Shown one piece after another: positions 35,457 to 47,479 of a stretch of 64,000 bases of DNA. Position numbers and translations under genes: made by a program. The notes under the pieces are model-generated. The model had not been told where the DNA came from. It ran no database searches and worked only from the letters and a program-made list of their open reading frames with translations. The stretch comes from Mallotus nudiflorus. Its lineage: Eukaryota; Streptophyta; Magnoliopsida; Malpighiales; Euphorbiaceae. Location: the NCBI GenBank assembly GCA_947683625.1, contig CANTUR010000125.1, forward strand, positions 186,001 to 250,000. The letters run 5' to 3'. Position 1 is the stretch's first letter. The number at the start of each line of letters is the position of its first letter.

Positions 35457-38400
35457 TTGTGTTTATCTATTTTGAAGTTTAATATGGATTGTACTCAACA
35501 TAAAGATAATATTGGAGATCTCTGCATACCAGATAGTGGTACTACACATACTATCTTGAAAAATAGAGATTATTTCTCTGAAATAAAGCCCACAAAGGCA
35601 GTTGTAAAAACAATATCAGGTCCTGTAGATCTGATTGAAGGAATTGGCAAAGCTAAATTTATGTTACCAAATGGAACAAAGTTTATAATTGATGAAGCTT
35701 TGTTTTCACCAAAATCAACAAGAAATTTGTTGAGTTTTGATGACATATATCGAAATGGGTGTGATACCCAATCTATTACTATAAATGGTAACAAATATTT
35801 AAATATAGTTTCCTATGAATCAGGAAAAATGAAAGTATTGGAAAGACTGCCAAAACTCCCTACTGGATTGCATTACATGCATATACATGTAATTGAATCA
35901 AATATGGCAGTAAAAGAAAAATCTTATGATCCTTCAATAATAAATTTATGGCATGACAGATTAGGTCATCCTGGATCAGTAATGATGCGAAGGATAATTG
36001 AGAATTCACATGGGCATCCCTTGAAGGGGCAAAGAATTCCTCAATCAAATGAAATGTCATGTACAACTTGTTCTCTTGGAAAATTAATCTTGAGACCTTC
36101 ACCATCTAAAATTCAAAATGAATCACCTATGTTTCTTGAAAGAATTCAAGGTGATATATGTGGGTCAATTCACCCACCATGTGGACCATTCAGATATTTT
36201 ATAGTATTAATTGATGCATCTAGTAGATGGTCACATGTTTGTCTATTGTCAACTCGTAATGTTGCATTTGCAAGGTTGCTTGCTGAAATTATTAAATTAC
36301 GAGCACAATTCCCTGATTATACAATCAAGAGGGTAAGACTTGATAATGCTGGTGAATTTACATCTCAAGCATTCAATGATTATTGTATGTCTACTGGGAT
36401 CATTGTTGAGCATCCTGTTGCCCATGTACATACTCAAAATGGTTTAGCTGAATCATTGATTAAACGACTTCAGCTTATTGCTAGACCATTAATAATGAGA
36501 ACAAAGCTTCCCATTTCAGTTTGGGGTCATGCAATCCTACATGCTGCTTCATTAATTCGCATCAGACCTAGTGCATATCATAAATACTCCCCACTACAAT
36601 TGGCATTTGGTCAAGAGCCAAATATTTCCCATCTCAAAATTTTTGGTTGTGCAATATATGTACCCATTGCGCCACCTCAGCGCACAAAAATGGGTCCTCA
36701 ACGAAGATTGGTAATTTATGTTGGGTTTGAAACACCCTCGATTATTAGATATCTTGAACCTCTAACTGGTGATGTTTTTACAACACGTTTTGCTGATTAC
36801 CAATTTAATGAGGTTGTTTTCCCAACATTAGGAAAAGGGGAGAAAGAAGTGAAAAGGGATATTTCATGGAATGAACCATCATTATTGCATCTGGATCCTC
36901 ACACAAAATAATGTGAATTAGAAGTGCAAAAGATTGTGCACTTACAAGCAATTGCAAATCAATTGCCAGATGCATTTACTGATACAAAAAGAGTGACTAA
37001 ATCATATATACCAGCAGCCAATGCTCCTGCTCGTATTGAAATTCCAGAAATAAAATCTGAGAATAAAGACACTCATGAGTTTAAAACACGCCAGAAGCGT
37101 GGAAGACCAATTGGTTCTAAGGATAAAAATCCTCGAAAGAGAAAGGGAGTAAATAATCATATTGATAGCGAGGAAAATATCCCTGAAGAAATAAAAAATA
37201 AAGAAAGTCATGAAACATTGTCATATACTGTTGCATGTGAAATCATAAATGACAAAGATGATCCTGAACCAAAATCAGTCATGGAATGTCAAAATAGGCA
37301 TGATTGGATAAAATGGAAAGATGCTATGCAGGCTGAATTGGACTCACTAAACAAACGAAATGTTTTTGGGCCAATTATTCCTATGCCTAAAAATGTGAAA
37401 CCTGTAGGATACAAGTGGGTCTTTGTACGAAAGAGAAATGAGAAAAATGAAATAATAAGGTACAAAGCTAGACTTGTAGCTCAAGGTTTTTCACAAAGGC
37501 CAGGAATTGATTATGATGAAACGTATTCTCCTGTTATGGATGCAATTACGTTCAGGTATCTGATTAGCCTAGTAGTTTCTAAGAAATTAGAAATGCGTCT
37601 TATGGATGTTGTGACTGCTTATTTGTATAGATCACTTGATAATGACATTTATATGAAAATCCCTGAAGGATTTAAAATGCCTGAAGCATTAAGTACAAAA
37701 CCCAAAGAAATGTATTCGATCAAGCTCCAGAGATCTTTATATGGGTTAAAACAGTCTGGGCGCATGTGGTATAATCGTTTAAGCGATTATTTGATTAATA
37801 AAGGATATGTGAGTAATATTATCTGCCCATGCATTTTTATTAAGAAAATAATATCCGGATTTGTGATTATAGCTGTATATGTTGATGATTTGAATATCAT
37901 TGGAACAGAAAATGAGATCTATGAAGCAACAGTATACTTAAAGGAAGAATTTGAAATGAAAGATCTTGGAAAAACCAAGTATTGCCTTGGTTTACAGATT
38001 GAGCAAATGCATAATGGGATATTCGTGCATCAATCAAATTACACAGAAAAGATCTTGAAACGCTTTAATATGGATAAAGCAAATCCTTTAAGTACCCCAA
38101 TGGTCGTTAGATCACTCAATATTGAGACTGATCCATTTCGACCCTGTGAAGAAAATGAAGAAATTCTTGGTCCTGAATTTCCATATCTCAGTGCCATTGG
38201 AGCTCTAATGTATCTTGCTAATTGTACTAGACCTGACATTTCTTTTGCAGTCAATTTATTAGCAAGGTTCAGTTCAGCTCCAACAAAAAGGCATTGGAAA
38301 GGGGTCAAACATATACTTCGATACCTTCGAGGAAATATTGATTTGGGTTTATTTTATTCTAACAATTCAAAACAAGAATTGATTGGTTATGCAAATGCAG

Positions 38401-38876
38401 GGCATTTATCTGATCCTCATAAAGCGAAATCTCAAACAGGCTATGTGTTCACAAATAATGGAACTGCAATTTCTTGGCGTTCCCAGAAACAAACGCTTGT
38501 CACTACTTCCTCAAATCATTCTGAAATTATTGCACTACATGAAGCAAGTAGAGAGTGTGTGTGGCTTAGATCAATGACACATCATATTGAAGAATCTTGT
38601 GGTTTTCCAGTCAACAAAAGTCCAATAATTTTTTATGAAGATAATGCAGTATGCATTGCACAGTTAAGGGAAGGATATATCAAAAGTGATAGAACCAAAC
38701 ATATACCTCCAAGATTCTTTTCATACACTCAAGAGCTAATAAAAGACAATCATATAGATATCAAGTATATTCAGTCTAGCCAGAATTCAGCTGATCTTTT
38801 CACAAAGGCACTTCCAACTGCAATCTTTAGAAAGCACGTTTACGATATTGGAATGCGACATTTACATACTATGTGA
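35457..38876 (+). pseudogene. Pol polyprotein of copia element 3, one in-frame stop
   Basis: One frame of 1,140 codons runs from 35457 to 38876, with a TAA at 36909-36911. The protease DSGTTHTI lies at about residues 30-37. The pre-integrase block (LWHDRLGHPG) is near 165, and the integrase core (FIVLIDASSRWSHV, RLDNAGEFTS, HTQNGLAES) about 245-345. After the stop come the reverse transcriptase (GYKWVFVRKR, RYKARLVAQGFSQRPG, YVDDLNIIG) and RNase H (SEIIALHEASRECVWL, DNAVCIAQ, RTKHIPPRFF). All catalytic blocks are present. The only obvious break is the single stop, between integrase and reverse transcriptase, compatible with one C-to-T change of a glutamine codon. Confidence 0.92.
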
Positions 38877-38894
38877 AGGAAGATTATACATATC

Positions 38895-39016
38895 AACTTG
38901 AGGGGGAGAATATCATGCATTGTACTCTTTTTCCTTAAGCTAAAGTTTTTCCCACTGGGTTTTATTTAGCAAGGTTTTAACGAGGCAGTTGCAAAATATT
39001 GTTATTCAAGGGGGAG
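38895..39016 (+). other. Two purine-rich tracts before the 3' LTR of copia element 3
   Basis: The first is ACTTGAGGGGGAGAA near 38898-38912; the second is AAGGGGGAG at 39008-39016, immediately before the LTR. The second is the functional polypurine tract by position; the first resembles it closely and is ~110 bases upstream. Confidence 0.75.
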
Positions 39017-39327
39017 TATTATGAATGTGAATGAACAATATATTGCTTGTGAATGAACAATATATTGCTTGTGAGAGAATAGTACTCAAATAGTGAAAAG
39101 AAAATCTCTATATAAAGGGATTGAAATTCATTAATGAGGATGTTAAGATTAAGAAGAAGAAAATATAGATTACTCTCCAAATTCTATCAATATTATAGTT
39201 ATCTAAATACTCTCCAAACCCTTTCTAAATTCTCTCAAAATCATTCTACTATAAAATATTTTTCTTCTAGTTAAATACTACTAAATTCAAGTTTTGTTCT
39301 AAGTAATTTAATCTTTATTTCACAACA
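39017..39327 (+). repeat. 3' LTR of copia element 3
   Basis: 311 bp, almost identical to the 5' LTR, with a 10-bp deletion (a loss of 'ataacaaaat'-like bases after 'gttct') and one substitution. It is followed by the target duplication AAATG. Confidence 0.95.
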
Positions 39328-39332
39328 AAATG

Positions 39333-40737
39333 ATAATTTTTGTTAGTTCTTTTATAAATTGAATAATTTTGATTGATTGACTCTATTGAATTTTGAACCA
39401 GCTGTCCCATACTAAAAGTATATTAATAATCATTGATATTAACTGATAGATTGTTGTAATTTAAATGATATTTTAAATACGAGATTTAATATATATAGTA
39501 CCATTAAATTAATTGTTGAAAATTTCTTACGGAGAGAAATTATTTTTTTACAAGATTCATTCAACTTAATTTGAATTAATACTAAAGAAATTCTACTAAA
39601 ATAAATTAAAATTCATTTTACTTGCATTAATTTTTTACAACTCAAAAAAGATTTAGCTTCGTTTGACATACTCTTTGGTTTTTATTTCCAAGTGTCTTGG
39701 ATATGAATAGACATGGGCATAGTACAAATGCCAGACAGATCAAGACATCCAAATCTCTTGGAAGATGATCCCACAAGACTAAAATCATATCATAGAAGTA
39801 TATATATGTAAAAAATCTTGTATTATTATAAGTCCACCATGCATCAAAACAAACAAAATTACACATCTCAACCACAAATTAAGCTTAAGAAAGACCATAA
39901 TTAAATATTTTAATCTTCATCCGGCAACGATCCTCCTCATAATCACTTAGTCTATGTCTTCTCCATAGATAATTTTTTGATTATTAAAAATTAAATTTAA
40001 GGTCATCTAAATGTGCTGCGGCTACGAGTTAAATCCAAATTATATTAATTATCTAATTAGTCTAAGGTTACTTGGAAAATCACTAATTTAAATAATTAAT
40101 CATTACATTGCTGTTAACTTCAATTTGGCTGTTAAAAATTGAAAGGTTTGCATTTTTCCTTTACGTTGATCTCGAAGGGAAATGGTCATTGTCTGTTTAA
40201 AGTTATAGCTACTTGAGAAGAGAGCTCCAATGGCATAAAGACATAATGTAATGGTTGTAATCTCAATTGGAACGTTAATCATAAAGAAATGGCTAATATT
40301 TTGTGCTTGTCATAAGTCAAAAATCTCATCTAGATGATCTTGCTACAGCTAAAATTTTTATGGACTTAGTTCACCAGCAATATTTCTTGTAACTTGAAAA
40401 ATTTTCGAATCCCTTGCATTGTGCGATAGACATTGAATCTTGCACAATGTATATATTTTTTAAAAATAATTTATAAATTTTTGGAAAATAATTTTATTAT
40501 TTTAGAGTAATTCATAGGAAATTTTGTTGAATTTATTTTAAAAAATATTAATTTTATGAAAATGAAGAATAATGTTTTAAATGTAATTAAATTAGAATAT
40601 TTTATATTAAATAAAACATGTGTATTTCAATAAAAATGAATTTTTAATTTTTTTATAAAAAAATATTGTAAATTTTAGTAATTCAACATAGAAGATTTTA
40701 GAAGTTAATGTTGAAACACTTCCTAAATTTTTGGCTT
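39333..40737. other. AT-rich intergenic stretch
   Basis: No gene, domain or structured repeat recognised. It contains only short A/T-driven open frames. Confidence 0.5.
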
Positions 40738-40962
40738 AATAAATTAAAAATAAAATATAACATATTAATTTTATTTTTTTTAATTTTTGTTAACATAATT
40801 TTTTAGTTATAATAAGATTAGTTTTTTTAGTGGAATAAGATTAGTTTTTAAAATTATTAGCATTTTAGTTGAATACTAATACTAAATAAATATTTAAATT
40901 ATTTAAAATAAAAAAATGTAATATATAAATATTTTTAAAATTTGAATAATATTAAAATATAT

Positions 40963-42794
40963 GGATAAAAATGCATTTTTGCCTCTCATATTTTGTCCGA
41001 GTAGCATATATGCTCGCTTTTTTTTCATAAATAAATTAGATTTATACTTAGAACAAGTTTCTAAGGGCTCCTCATGCTGACATGGCATAAACGACAGTGA
41101 GGAGGCGTTAATGAATGGTTGATATGGCAAACGTTTGACCCCATGTAAACTCATTTAAACCCTCATCTCCATTATACCCAACAAAAACCTTAAAACATTA
41201 AACTAAAAACCTTCTTGCACCCTTGCCCAATTCAGCTGTCAACACCCTCTACCATCTAACCACCATTGGCGTCGCTGCTACCAGCTCCTCCACTCACCGA
41301 CGGCAGAGTCACCAACATACATACCCTCACTTGCTCGCTCACTCAACCAATGGCAACGCCACCTCTCCCAGCAATTGCCACCGCTGCTTCTTCTCTCCTA
41401 GAAAACACCACTAGGTAATTAGAGATTTACTTTCACCCACTAGACACCAGTTCCTGCCAATAGCCAACTGGCGCAAAATCCCAAAAAAATTGAAGCACAA
41501 TAAAGTAGTTAGCGACTATGGTAAGGAGAAATCGAAGAAGGAGAACCACAATTGCCACCAACTCGAGCTCTACATGTAAAGAAACGAGCTTTAAAGAACA
41601 GAGCTTTGGCTATATCTTTCAACGAAAAAGATCTCAGGTACTGTTAGGTCTTGCATTCTGTTGTTGGAGATGGTTGTGGTAGTGCTGATTTTAAATTAAA
41701 CGTGGTGATTTTCCTATAATGGTTAATTAGTGAGTGATGTTTATTGTGTTAATCACTGTTAAATGGAATTGTCAGACTTATCTCTTGGGTTTGGTTCGAA
41801 TATCAACCAATTAGTGTGTTGGACCCTAAGATTTTTGACATAATGGAGAAAGAAAGGGATATAGGCAATATAAGGAGTTGAGTTGATAGCATCGGAGAAT
41901 TTTGTTGTAAAGTAGTAATGGAGGCATTAGGTAGCCATTTAACTAATAAATATTCAGGAGTAGTTGGTTCCCGTTATTACGGTGAGAATCAATACATTGA
42001 TGAAATAGAAACACTTTGTTAAAAAAAGAGCATTGAATGCTTTTAATTTGGATTCAGAGTTTTGACAAGAATGGTAATGGTGGTGATTTTCAAGTGGTAA
42101 TGGTGGTGTTGATGGGTTGTGGGTGGTGGTGATGGTGTGGTTGATGCTCACAAATTTTTTGATAGAATGCCTGAAAGGAACGAGGTCTCATGGGCTATAA
42201 TGGTTTTAGGGGTATGCAATGCAACATACGAATTTTCATTTATGCTATTATCATTCTGATTGAAGCGGGTAAAAAAAAATGAAGCTGGAGAAGGAGAAGG
42301 GCATAATCATTCGCTTTGTCATAGGTCATAGGTAATATTTTGTTTATTTCTTGCAATTCTGTTGATCTAGTAAGTCTGCTAAAATTCTTGCAACTCGCGA
42401 TCGGTTTTGGAGCCATTGATGAGCCTATTCTTCTTCTTCTTTGTTGCAGTGTCTATAATCTAAGAGAGCAAGAAAGATTTTATTGTTAACAGAGAGCTAG
42501 AGTTTTTTTTTTTTAAAGAGTTGTTGCATGCTTTATTCATGTATAATATAATAGACAGTTAATGAATGCTAAGGTGGCCAATGACTTTAACAAACCTCCC
42601 ATTTAAAACACATCCATTAGCTGCCACTTCATTAAGGATATAATGGATGTTATAGTTTAGATATATGCATCGTTTAGCAGGGGCATGGAAAGCTGATTTT
42701 GGGAAAAACTTAATTTATTTGTGCCAAAAAAAAAAAAGAAAGGGGCATATATTCTCCTTGCACAAAATATAAGGGGCAAAAATGTACCTTTACC
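40963..42794. mobile_element. Non-autonomous MULE-type element, 1,832 bp
   Basis: The ends form inverted repeats of about 55 bp: the left end GGATAAAAATGCATTTTTGC and the reverse complement of the right end GGTAAAGGTACATTTTTGCC continue in step through 'atattttgt' and 'catatatgc'/'aatatatgc'. Flanks are AAAATATAT (40954-40962) and AAGATATGT (42795-42803), a 9-bp target duplication with two A/G differences; 9 bp is the Mutator-superfamily size. Copy B of the duplication shows the empty site near 44582. The inside has a GC-richer stretch (41220-41650) and a short open frame but no transposase. I do not recognise a captured gene with certainty. Confidence 0.82.
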
Positions 42795-42973
42795 AAGATA
42801 TGTATAATAATGTTTTGGTTAAAAAATAATATTAAATAGATATATGGTAAATATTTTATTTTTAATAAAAATTATGATTTTTAATGATTTGACATATTAG
42901 ATTTTAAAATAAATATTCACATATAAAATAGACATTTGTCAAAATTTTGACTTAATGACCTTAGAACTGAGCA

Positions 42974-42977
<4 letters not shown>

Positions 42978-43049
<72 letters not shown>
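42978..43049. repeat. TA / GA microsatellite
   Basis: A (TA)n run passes directly into a (GA)n run, about 70 bp in all. A similar TA-to-GA compound microsatellite occurs at 54199-54252. Confidence 0.95.
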
Positions 43050-43051
<2 letters not shown>

Positions 43052-43076
43052 ATAACTAAATAAATTAAAAATAAAA

Positions 43077-44319
43077 TGTTGGTGCTAATTTACATATACT
43101 TTTAGGATTCATTTGAGTATGTTTTTATTCATCTTAGTTTACATTTATGTTAATTTAGCTATAAAAATATATACGTTTATATTTTGTTTTGTTATTCTAT
43201 GGAAAAAAGATTTTGGAGTTGTTTAGTAGTGAAAATGAGCAAAAATAGAGCAAAAGAGCATAGCTGGGTTTCTGTCGCGATCACAAATTTATCGTAAAAG
43301 TTACTATAGCGATCACTACAGTAACTCTGCTATAGTAATTTAAAAAGGTATTCAATGGTCAATTAAGAAGACTATAAAATAAAGACCAAAAACCTAATTT
43401 ATGGGGTGGACATTATAATCTAAAAGGGAGAAAAAATCATTTCAAGATCTAACCCACCAAGAGAAGAACTAATACACCCAAGGAGATAAAAGAGGAAGAA
43501 GAGAAAAAGGAGCTAAAAAGGAGAGCCTCCATTGAAGACCCATAAAGCTTCTTGATAAAATCTCTATCTCCTTTGTTTATTATTGATTATTTTTGTTAAT
43601 TTCTTGGATTGTTATTGAATGTTGAACATGGAAGCCATGTGTGGCTAAATTTATTTATATTGTTAGGATTTTGAAAATCCATTTGATTTAAGTTTATTTA
43701 ATAGATACACTTCTTTTTTATTTTGCATATTGTATTTGTTGAGCTTGTTGTGTTTTGGCCACATACAACCCTTTTTTGATTCTATGCATTGAGAAATGGT
43801 GGATTCAATAAACCCATAAATACTTGTTAGATTTATCAATGACTTGAGAGAACTTGATAAGATCTAATCCTCCATAAGTTTGCTTAATGCCTAGTATGTT
43901 TGATGTTGTCTTATTTTATGGTGATGATGAGAGTTAAGACATTCTTTGAGATTTAATTGATGCATATGCTTGTAGAGTTTAGCATTACTTAAGAAAGAGT
44001 GCTAAATGATTCTTGGAAACTTGAGGTATGCAACGAATTTGAATTAATCTAATACTCGACTTAAGGATAATGTGATGTACAATTTCCCAACAACATAATT
44101 CCAATATTCATTTGTTTCTACATTTTAGTTATTAATAGCTTAATTTGCTTTACTTTAATTGTTTGTTATTTAGTTTATTAATTTTTTTCTTCAATTTACA
44201 TTGTTAAGCTCTAAACAAATTGAACTAGAATAGGTGCTTAATCCTCAATCTCTATAGGAAACGATACTCTACTTACTTCTATATTACTTGTCGATCCGTG
44301 CACTTGCAGTCAATCAACA
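43077..44319 (+). mobile_element. Solo LTR in copy B of the tandem duplication
   Basis: A 1,243-bp block with ends TGTTG and CAACA, flanked by exact TAAAA at 43072-43076 and 44320-44324. Copy A (40741-40765) gives the uninterrupted site. Its 3' end ('aatcctcaatctctatagg', 'tattacttgtcgatcc', 'cacttgcagtc') resembles plant Ty3-gypsy LTR ends and the LTR remnant at 1-918. There is no internal coding region. Confidence 0.92.
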
Positions 44320-44690
44320 TAAAATATATCATATTAATTTTATTTTCTTCAACTTTTGTTGACATAATTTTTAGTTATAATAAAATTTGTTTTTAAAATT
44401 ATCAGATTAGTATTAGAGTGTATATAGTAGAGTTTTAGTAAAAAAAATAGTACTAAATAATTAATATATTTTTTAATTTTTTTGAAAAAAATTTAATGAT
44501 TTGGAAAAAAAATATTTGAGAGATTTAGGTAGAAAAATATGTATTATATAAATATTTTTAAAATTTAAGTAGTATTGAGATATGTATAATAGTATTTTAA
44601 TTAAAAAATAATATGTAAATATTTTAGACACTTGTTAAATTTTTGACTTAATAATTTTAGAGGTCAACATTTAATATATATAAATTGTTG

Positions 44691-45180
44691 CGCTACTTTT
44701 ATAATACTAATGATTATTAGCCACTTGTTTTTATATTTTACCAGAAGTTTGATTGCATCAAAATCTGCCAATTAACCTTAATTTTTAAGGTACCAATATG
44801 TCAAATTGTGGCATAAAATCTTTTGAGTAATGTTTGTTAGCTGACCTTTTAGCTAAATGCAATATCATGCCAGAATTTGCAAATACAACAACATCATTCA
44901 ACATTTCAACATATAACAATGTCATAATATCAGATATAGAATAAGAGACCAAAATGGACTAACTAATAAAAAAAAGATCAATCATCCTTAAAATGGGTGA
45001 TTCCAAATAATTGAATTTCATCAATACAATAATATATGTTAATTCATTTGCATCTCATAACTCAATATTCAATTACATTTGACATTGAAACAAAACCAGC
45101 TTCTTCAGCCTAGCAAAGACCATATATTCATTTACATGTTCATTGAGGATCAATGAACTTGAAAGTGAAGATCAATAAGC
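44691..45180 (+). other. Upstream flank of CNL copy 3, distal part
   Basis: From about 44876 it matches 17031-17330 upstream of CNL pseudogene 1 ('tcattcaacatttcaac', 'aaaatgg', 'gggtgattcc', 'catctcataact', 'gcttcttcagcc'). It is the part of the duplicated promoter-side DNA separated from copy 3 by later expansion. Confidence 0.7.
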
Positions 45181-45285
45181 CTATTACAGGTTTATTGACC
45201 TTTAACTGCAGGTTCATTGACATTTATCTACAGGTTTATTAACCTTCATTTGTAGACTCATTAACCTTCACCTACAAATACACTT
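45181..45285. repeat. Degenerate ~23-bp minisatellite
   Basis: Four to five imperfect head-to-tail units of the form 'ctacaggtttattgacctttat' with scattered changes. There is no counterpart upstream of CNL pseudogene 1. Confidence 0.7.
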
Positions 45286-46110
45286 TCAATCTCATTTTTA
45301 ATTAAAAAGGCAAGAAAAATTCAATAGCTAAGCTCAATTTCCAACGCTAATTTTAAGAACAAGAAACTAAAATCATGCCCACCATTATTTAGTATTTGAA
45401 ACTAGGGTTTATATTGTTCAAGTTATTAATTGCTCCACCTCTTCCTCCTTCTAGTGTCAGTTTTTGCCATGTGGCTTTAGGCGGGTTTATTAAGGGCTTT
45501 GAGTTCGCTTTTCTTAGTTTTATTTTTTTCCTTCATTTTTTGTAGTTGTGTAGGGTAACATGGTATAATAGTTTTACTTGTCATCAAGCACACGACAACG
45601 TTCAATAGGCTTATGTGCTTTTTTTTTTCCTTTTTATTTTCTGTAAGTGAAAAATTTCCCTTACATATTGCCCCAAATGTTTAACTAAGTTGTCTAATGG
45701 TTCAACTAAAATAGTGAATCAGTTTGGAATTAGAAAAATAACAAGGAAGAAAAGAGAACTGATTAGAAAATAAAAAATGGGAAACTAGAGAATAGAGAAG
45801 AAGGAGATGAATGCAAAGTAGATGTTGAGGGGTGACGGGTGCAAAGATAAGGAACAAAAGTGTTAAACAAAAGAAAATAAAAACAAAGGCATTAAAAAAA
45901 AAGGACACACACATGTGAAGGACCCTTGACTCATATTGCAATATGGATAGGTGTCATGATATAATTTGCATCCCACTACCATCACAATTTGTTTGCCATA
46001 ATTTTTTTGCTTAAACATTTTCATTATATGTTCTTTTGCATCGCTAAAGCTAAAGCTAATGCTACTTTTACAGTTTCATATTTTTTTCTCACTTGTATAG
46101 CGTCACAATT
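45286..46110 (+). other. AT-rich spacer with a further piece of the shared CNL flank
   Basis: Mostly unrecognised. Its end (about 46050-46110, 'gctaatgctacttttacagtttcatat') matches 17549-17577 upstream of CNL pseudogene 1. Confidence 0.6.
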
Positions 46111-47479
46111 CCATAACAAGGGTTGTAAAAGAAAAATCCATAACAAGGGTCTGATGACTAGTTTAGAATAGTAGAGTTTGAACTCTCACTTCCTCTTGGT
46201 ATTGGAAATTAACCATCTCTACTAGTTGTTAAAAAAAATTATATTATAAAATCCCTTTATTTGGTATTATAGAAAACATATCTGTAGTGGCTTGCTTTGA
46301 ATGGTGGGTCATGAATTTACTAAAAAACACATCATCCTAAATAATTATGTTCCTACTCATGGGGCAGTATTATTTAAAAAAAAAATAAAAAATTATATAT
46401 ACCCTACATTGCATTTGACCTAAATATTTTCAAAAATAAGATGTGCTTCTTTTTTTCACCCTTAACTCTTCGCTTTTCTTCATTACTTTTTTTCTTTTTC
46501 TTTTCATTTTACGATTTTTTCTTGTTCTCGTTCAAAAGTAAATGAAGAAGAAGTAGACAACAAACCTATACATGCTAGTTTTTTCCTTTTTTTTTTCTTC
46601 TTTCAAATCTAAATCTGTTTTACTATTTGCTGAAAGAAGTGGAGAAGAAGCAAATACATGAACCTAAAATTTCATTTAAAACACCCAGATGATATGGATG
46701 ACAACAACGATGATGAATTTTTTTTTCTAAAAACAAACTGAAAAAGAAAAAAATGATGATGTTGAAGAAAAAAAAAAGCAAAAAAATGTTTTTATTGTTG
46801 ATGAGTTTCAAAAGAGAAGATGATGATGATGATTGTTTTGTAGGCATTTTGTCAAAACATACATGAAAACCACCAGATAAACCATTAGAAAACAAGCTCA
46901 TAAATTGAAAAAGAACCAATAAAAAAATAAAAACAACAACGAAAACAACCATCAAACCAACTAGAAAAATAATCATGAAAACAACCATCAAAACAACCAT
47001 GACTAAGAAACAACTAAAAAACAACTTCATAAAATTAAAAAAAATAAAAATAACTACCAAAACAATCAGAAAAAACAATTGCCAAAACAATAAAAATTAA
47101 CTATGAACTAAAAATAACTAGAAAAACAACCACCAAAACAACAAAAAAATAAAAATAACCAGAAAACGATCTTACAAAACTAAAAAACAAAAACAACTAT
47201 CAAAATAAACCGTCAAAACAATCTTCAAAATAATTAGAGAAACAACCATTTAAACAACCAGGAATAGAAAAATATACATTCTTATCAATCTAAACAAATC
47301 AAACAAGATCCATCACAATATTCAAATTTCAATACCCAAAACAATTATAAAATTTTTAGCAACGGGAACTATTTTTCTTCAAAAATAAAATCTAAAAAGA
47401 CAATTTTACTGACGATGTGACTCAATTACCATCTTAAATGGCCATTGAAAGAAAACAAAATTGAGAAAAGTAAAACATT
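46111..47479. other. Low-complexity stretch with AAACAACCA-type repeats
   Basis: 46440-46620 is pyrimidine-rich. 46860-47260 is a degenerate run of words such as 'aaaacaaccatcaaaacaac'. The long open frame this gives on the minus strand is a composition artefact with no domain. This is the first part of ~3.5 kb present before copy 3 but absent before pseudogene 1. Confidence 0.6.

Larger units (their letters stand above)
33150..39327 (+). mobile_element. Young, nearly intact Ty1-copia element 3
   Basis: LTRs at 33150-33470 (321 bp) and 39017-39327 (311 bp) differ by one substitution (C/A near 33352 and its partner) and a 10-bp deletion in the 3' copy. The 5-bp word AAATG is repeated at 33145-33149 and 39328-39332. 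Long open frames cover gag and pol, with integrase before reverse transcriptase. The near-identity of the LTRs makes this the most recent datable insertion in the window. It lies about 100 bp after the pectinesterase C-terminal fragment. Confidence 0.97.
40738..44690 (+). repeat. Tandem duplication of a ~400-480 bp AT-rich segment, each copy interrupted
   Basis: Copy A (40738-40962 plus 42804-43056) and copy B (43057-43076 plus 44325-44690) share 'aaataaattaaaaataaaat', 'catattaattttatttt', 'tatataaatatttttaaaattt', 'tatgtataat', 'attaaaaaataatat' and 'catttaatatatata' in the same order. Copy A is interrupted by a MULE-type element, copy B by a solo LTR, and each copy shows the empty site for the other's insertion. 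Confidence 0.85.

Noticed and set aside
46623..47090. 155-codon open frame on the minus strand, hydrophobic and valine/phenylalanine-rich
   Set aside because: It mirrors an A/C-rich low-complexity run on the plus strand, has no domain, and has no coding-like composition.
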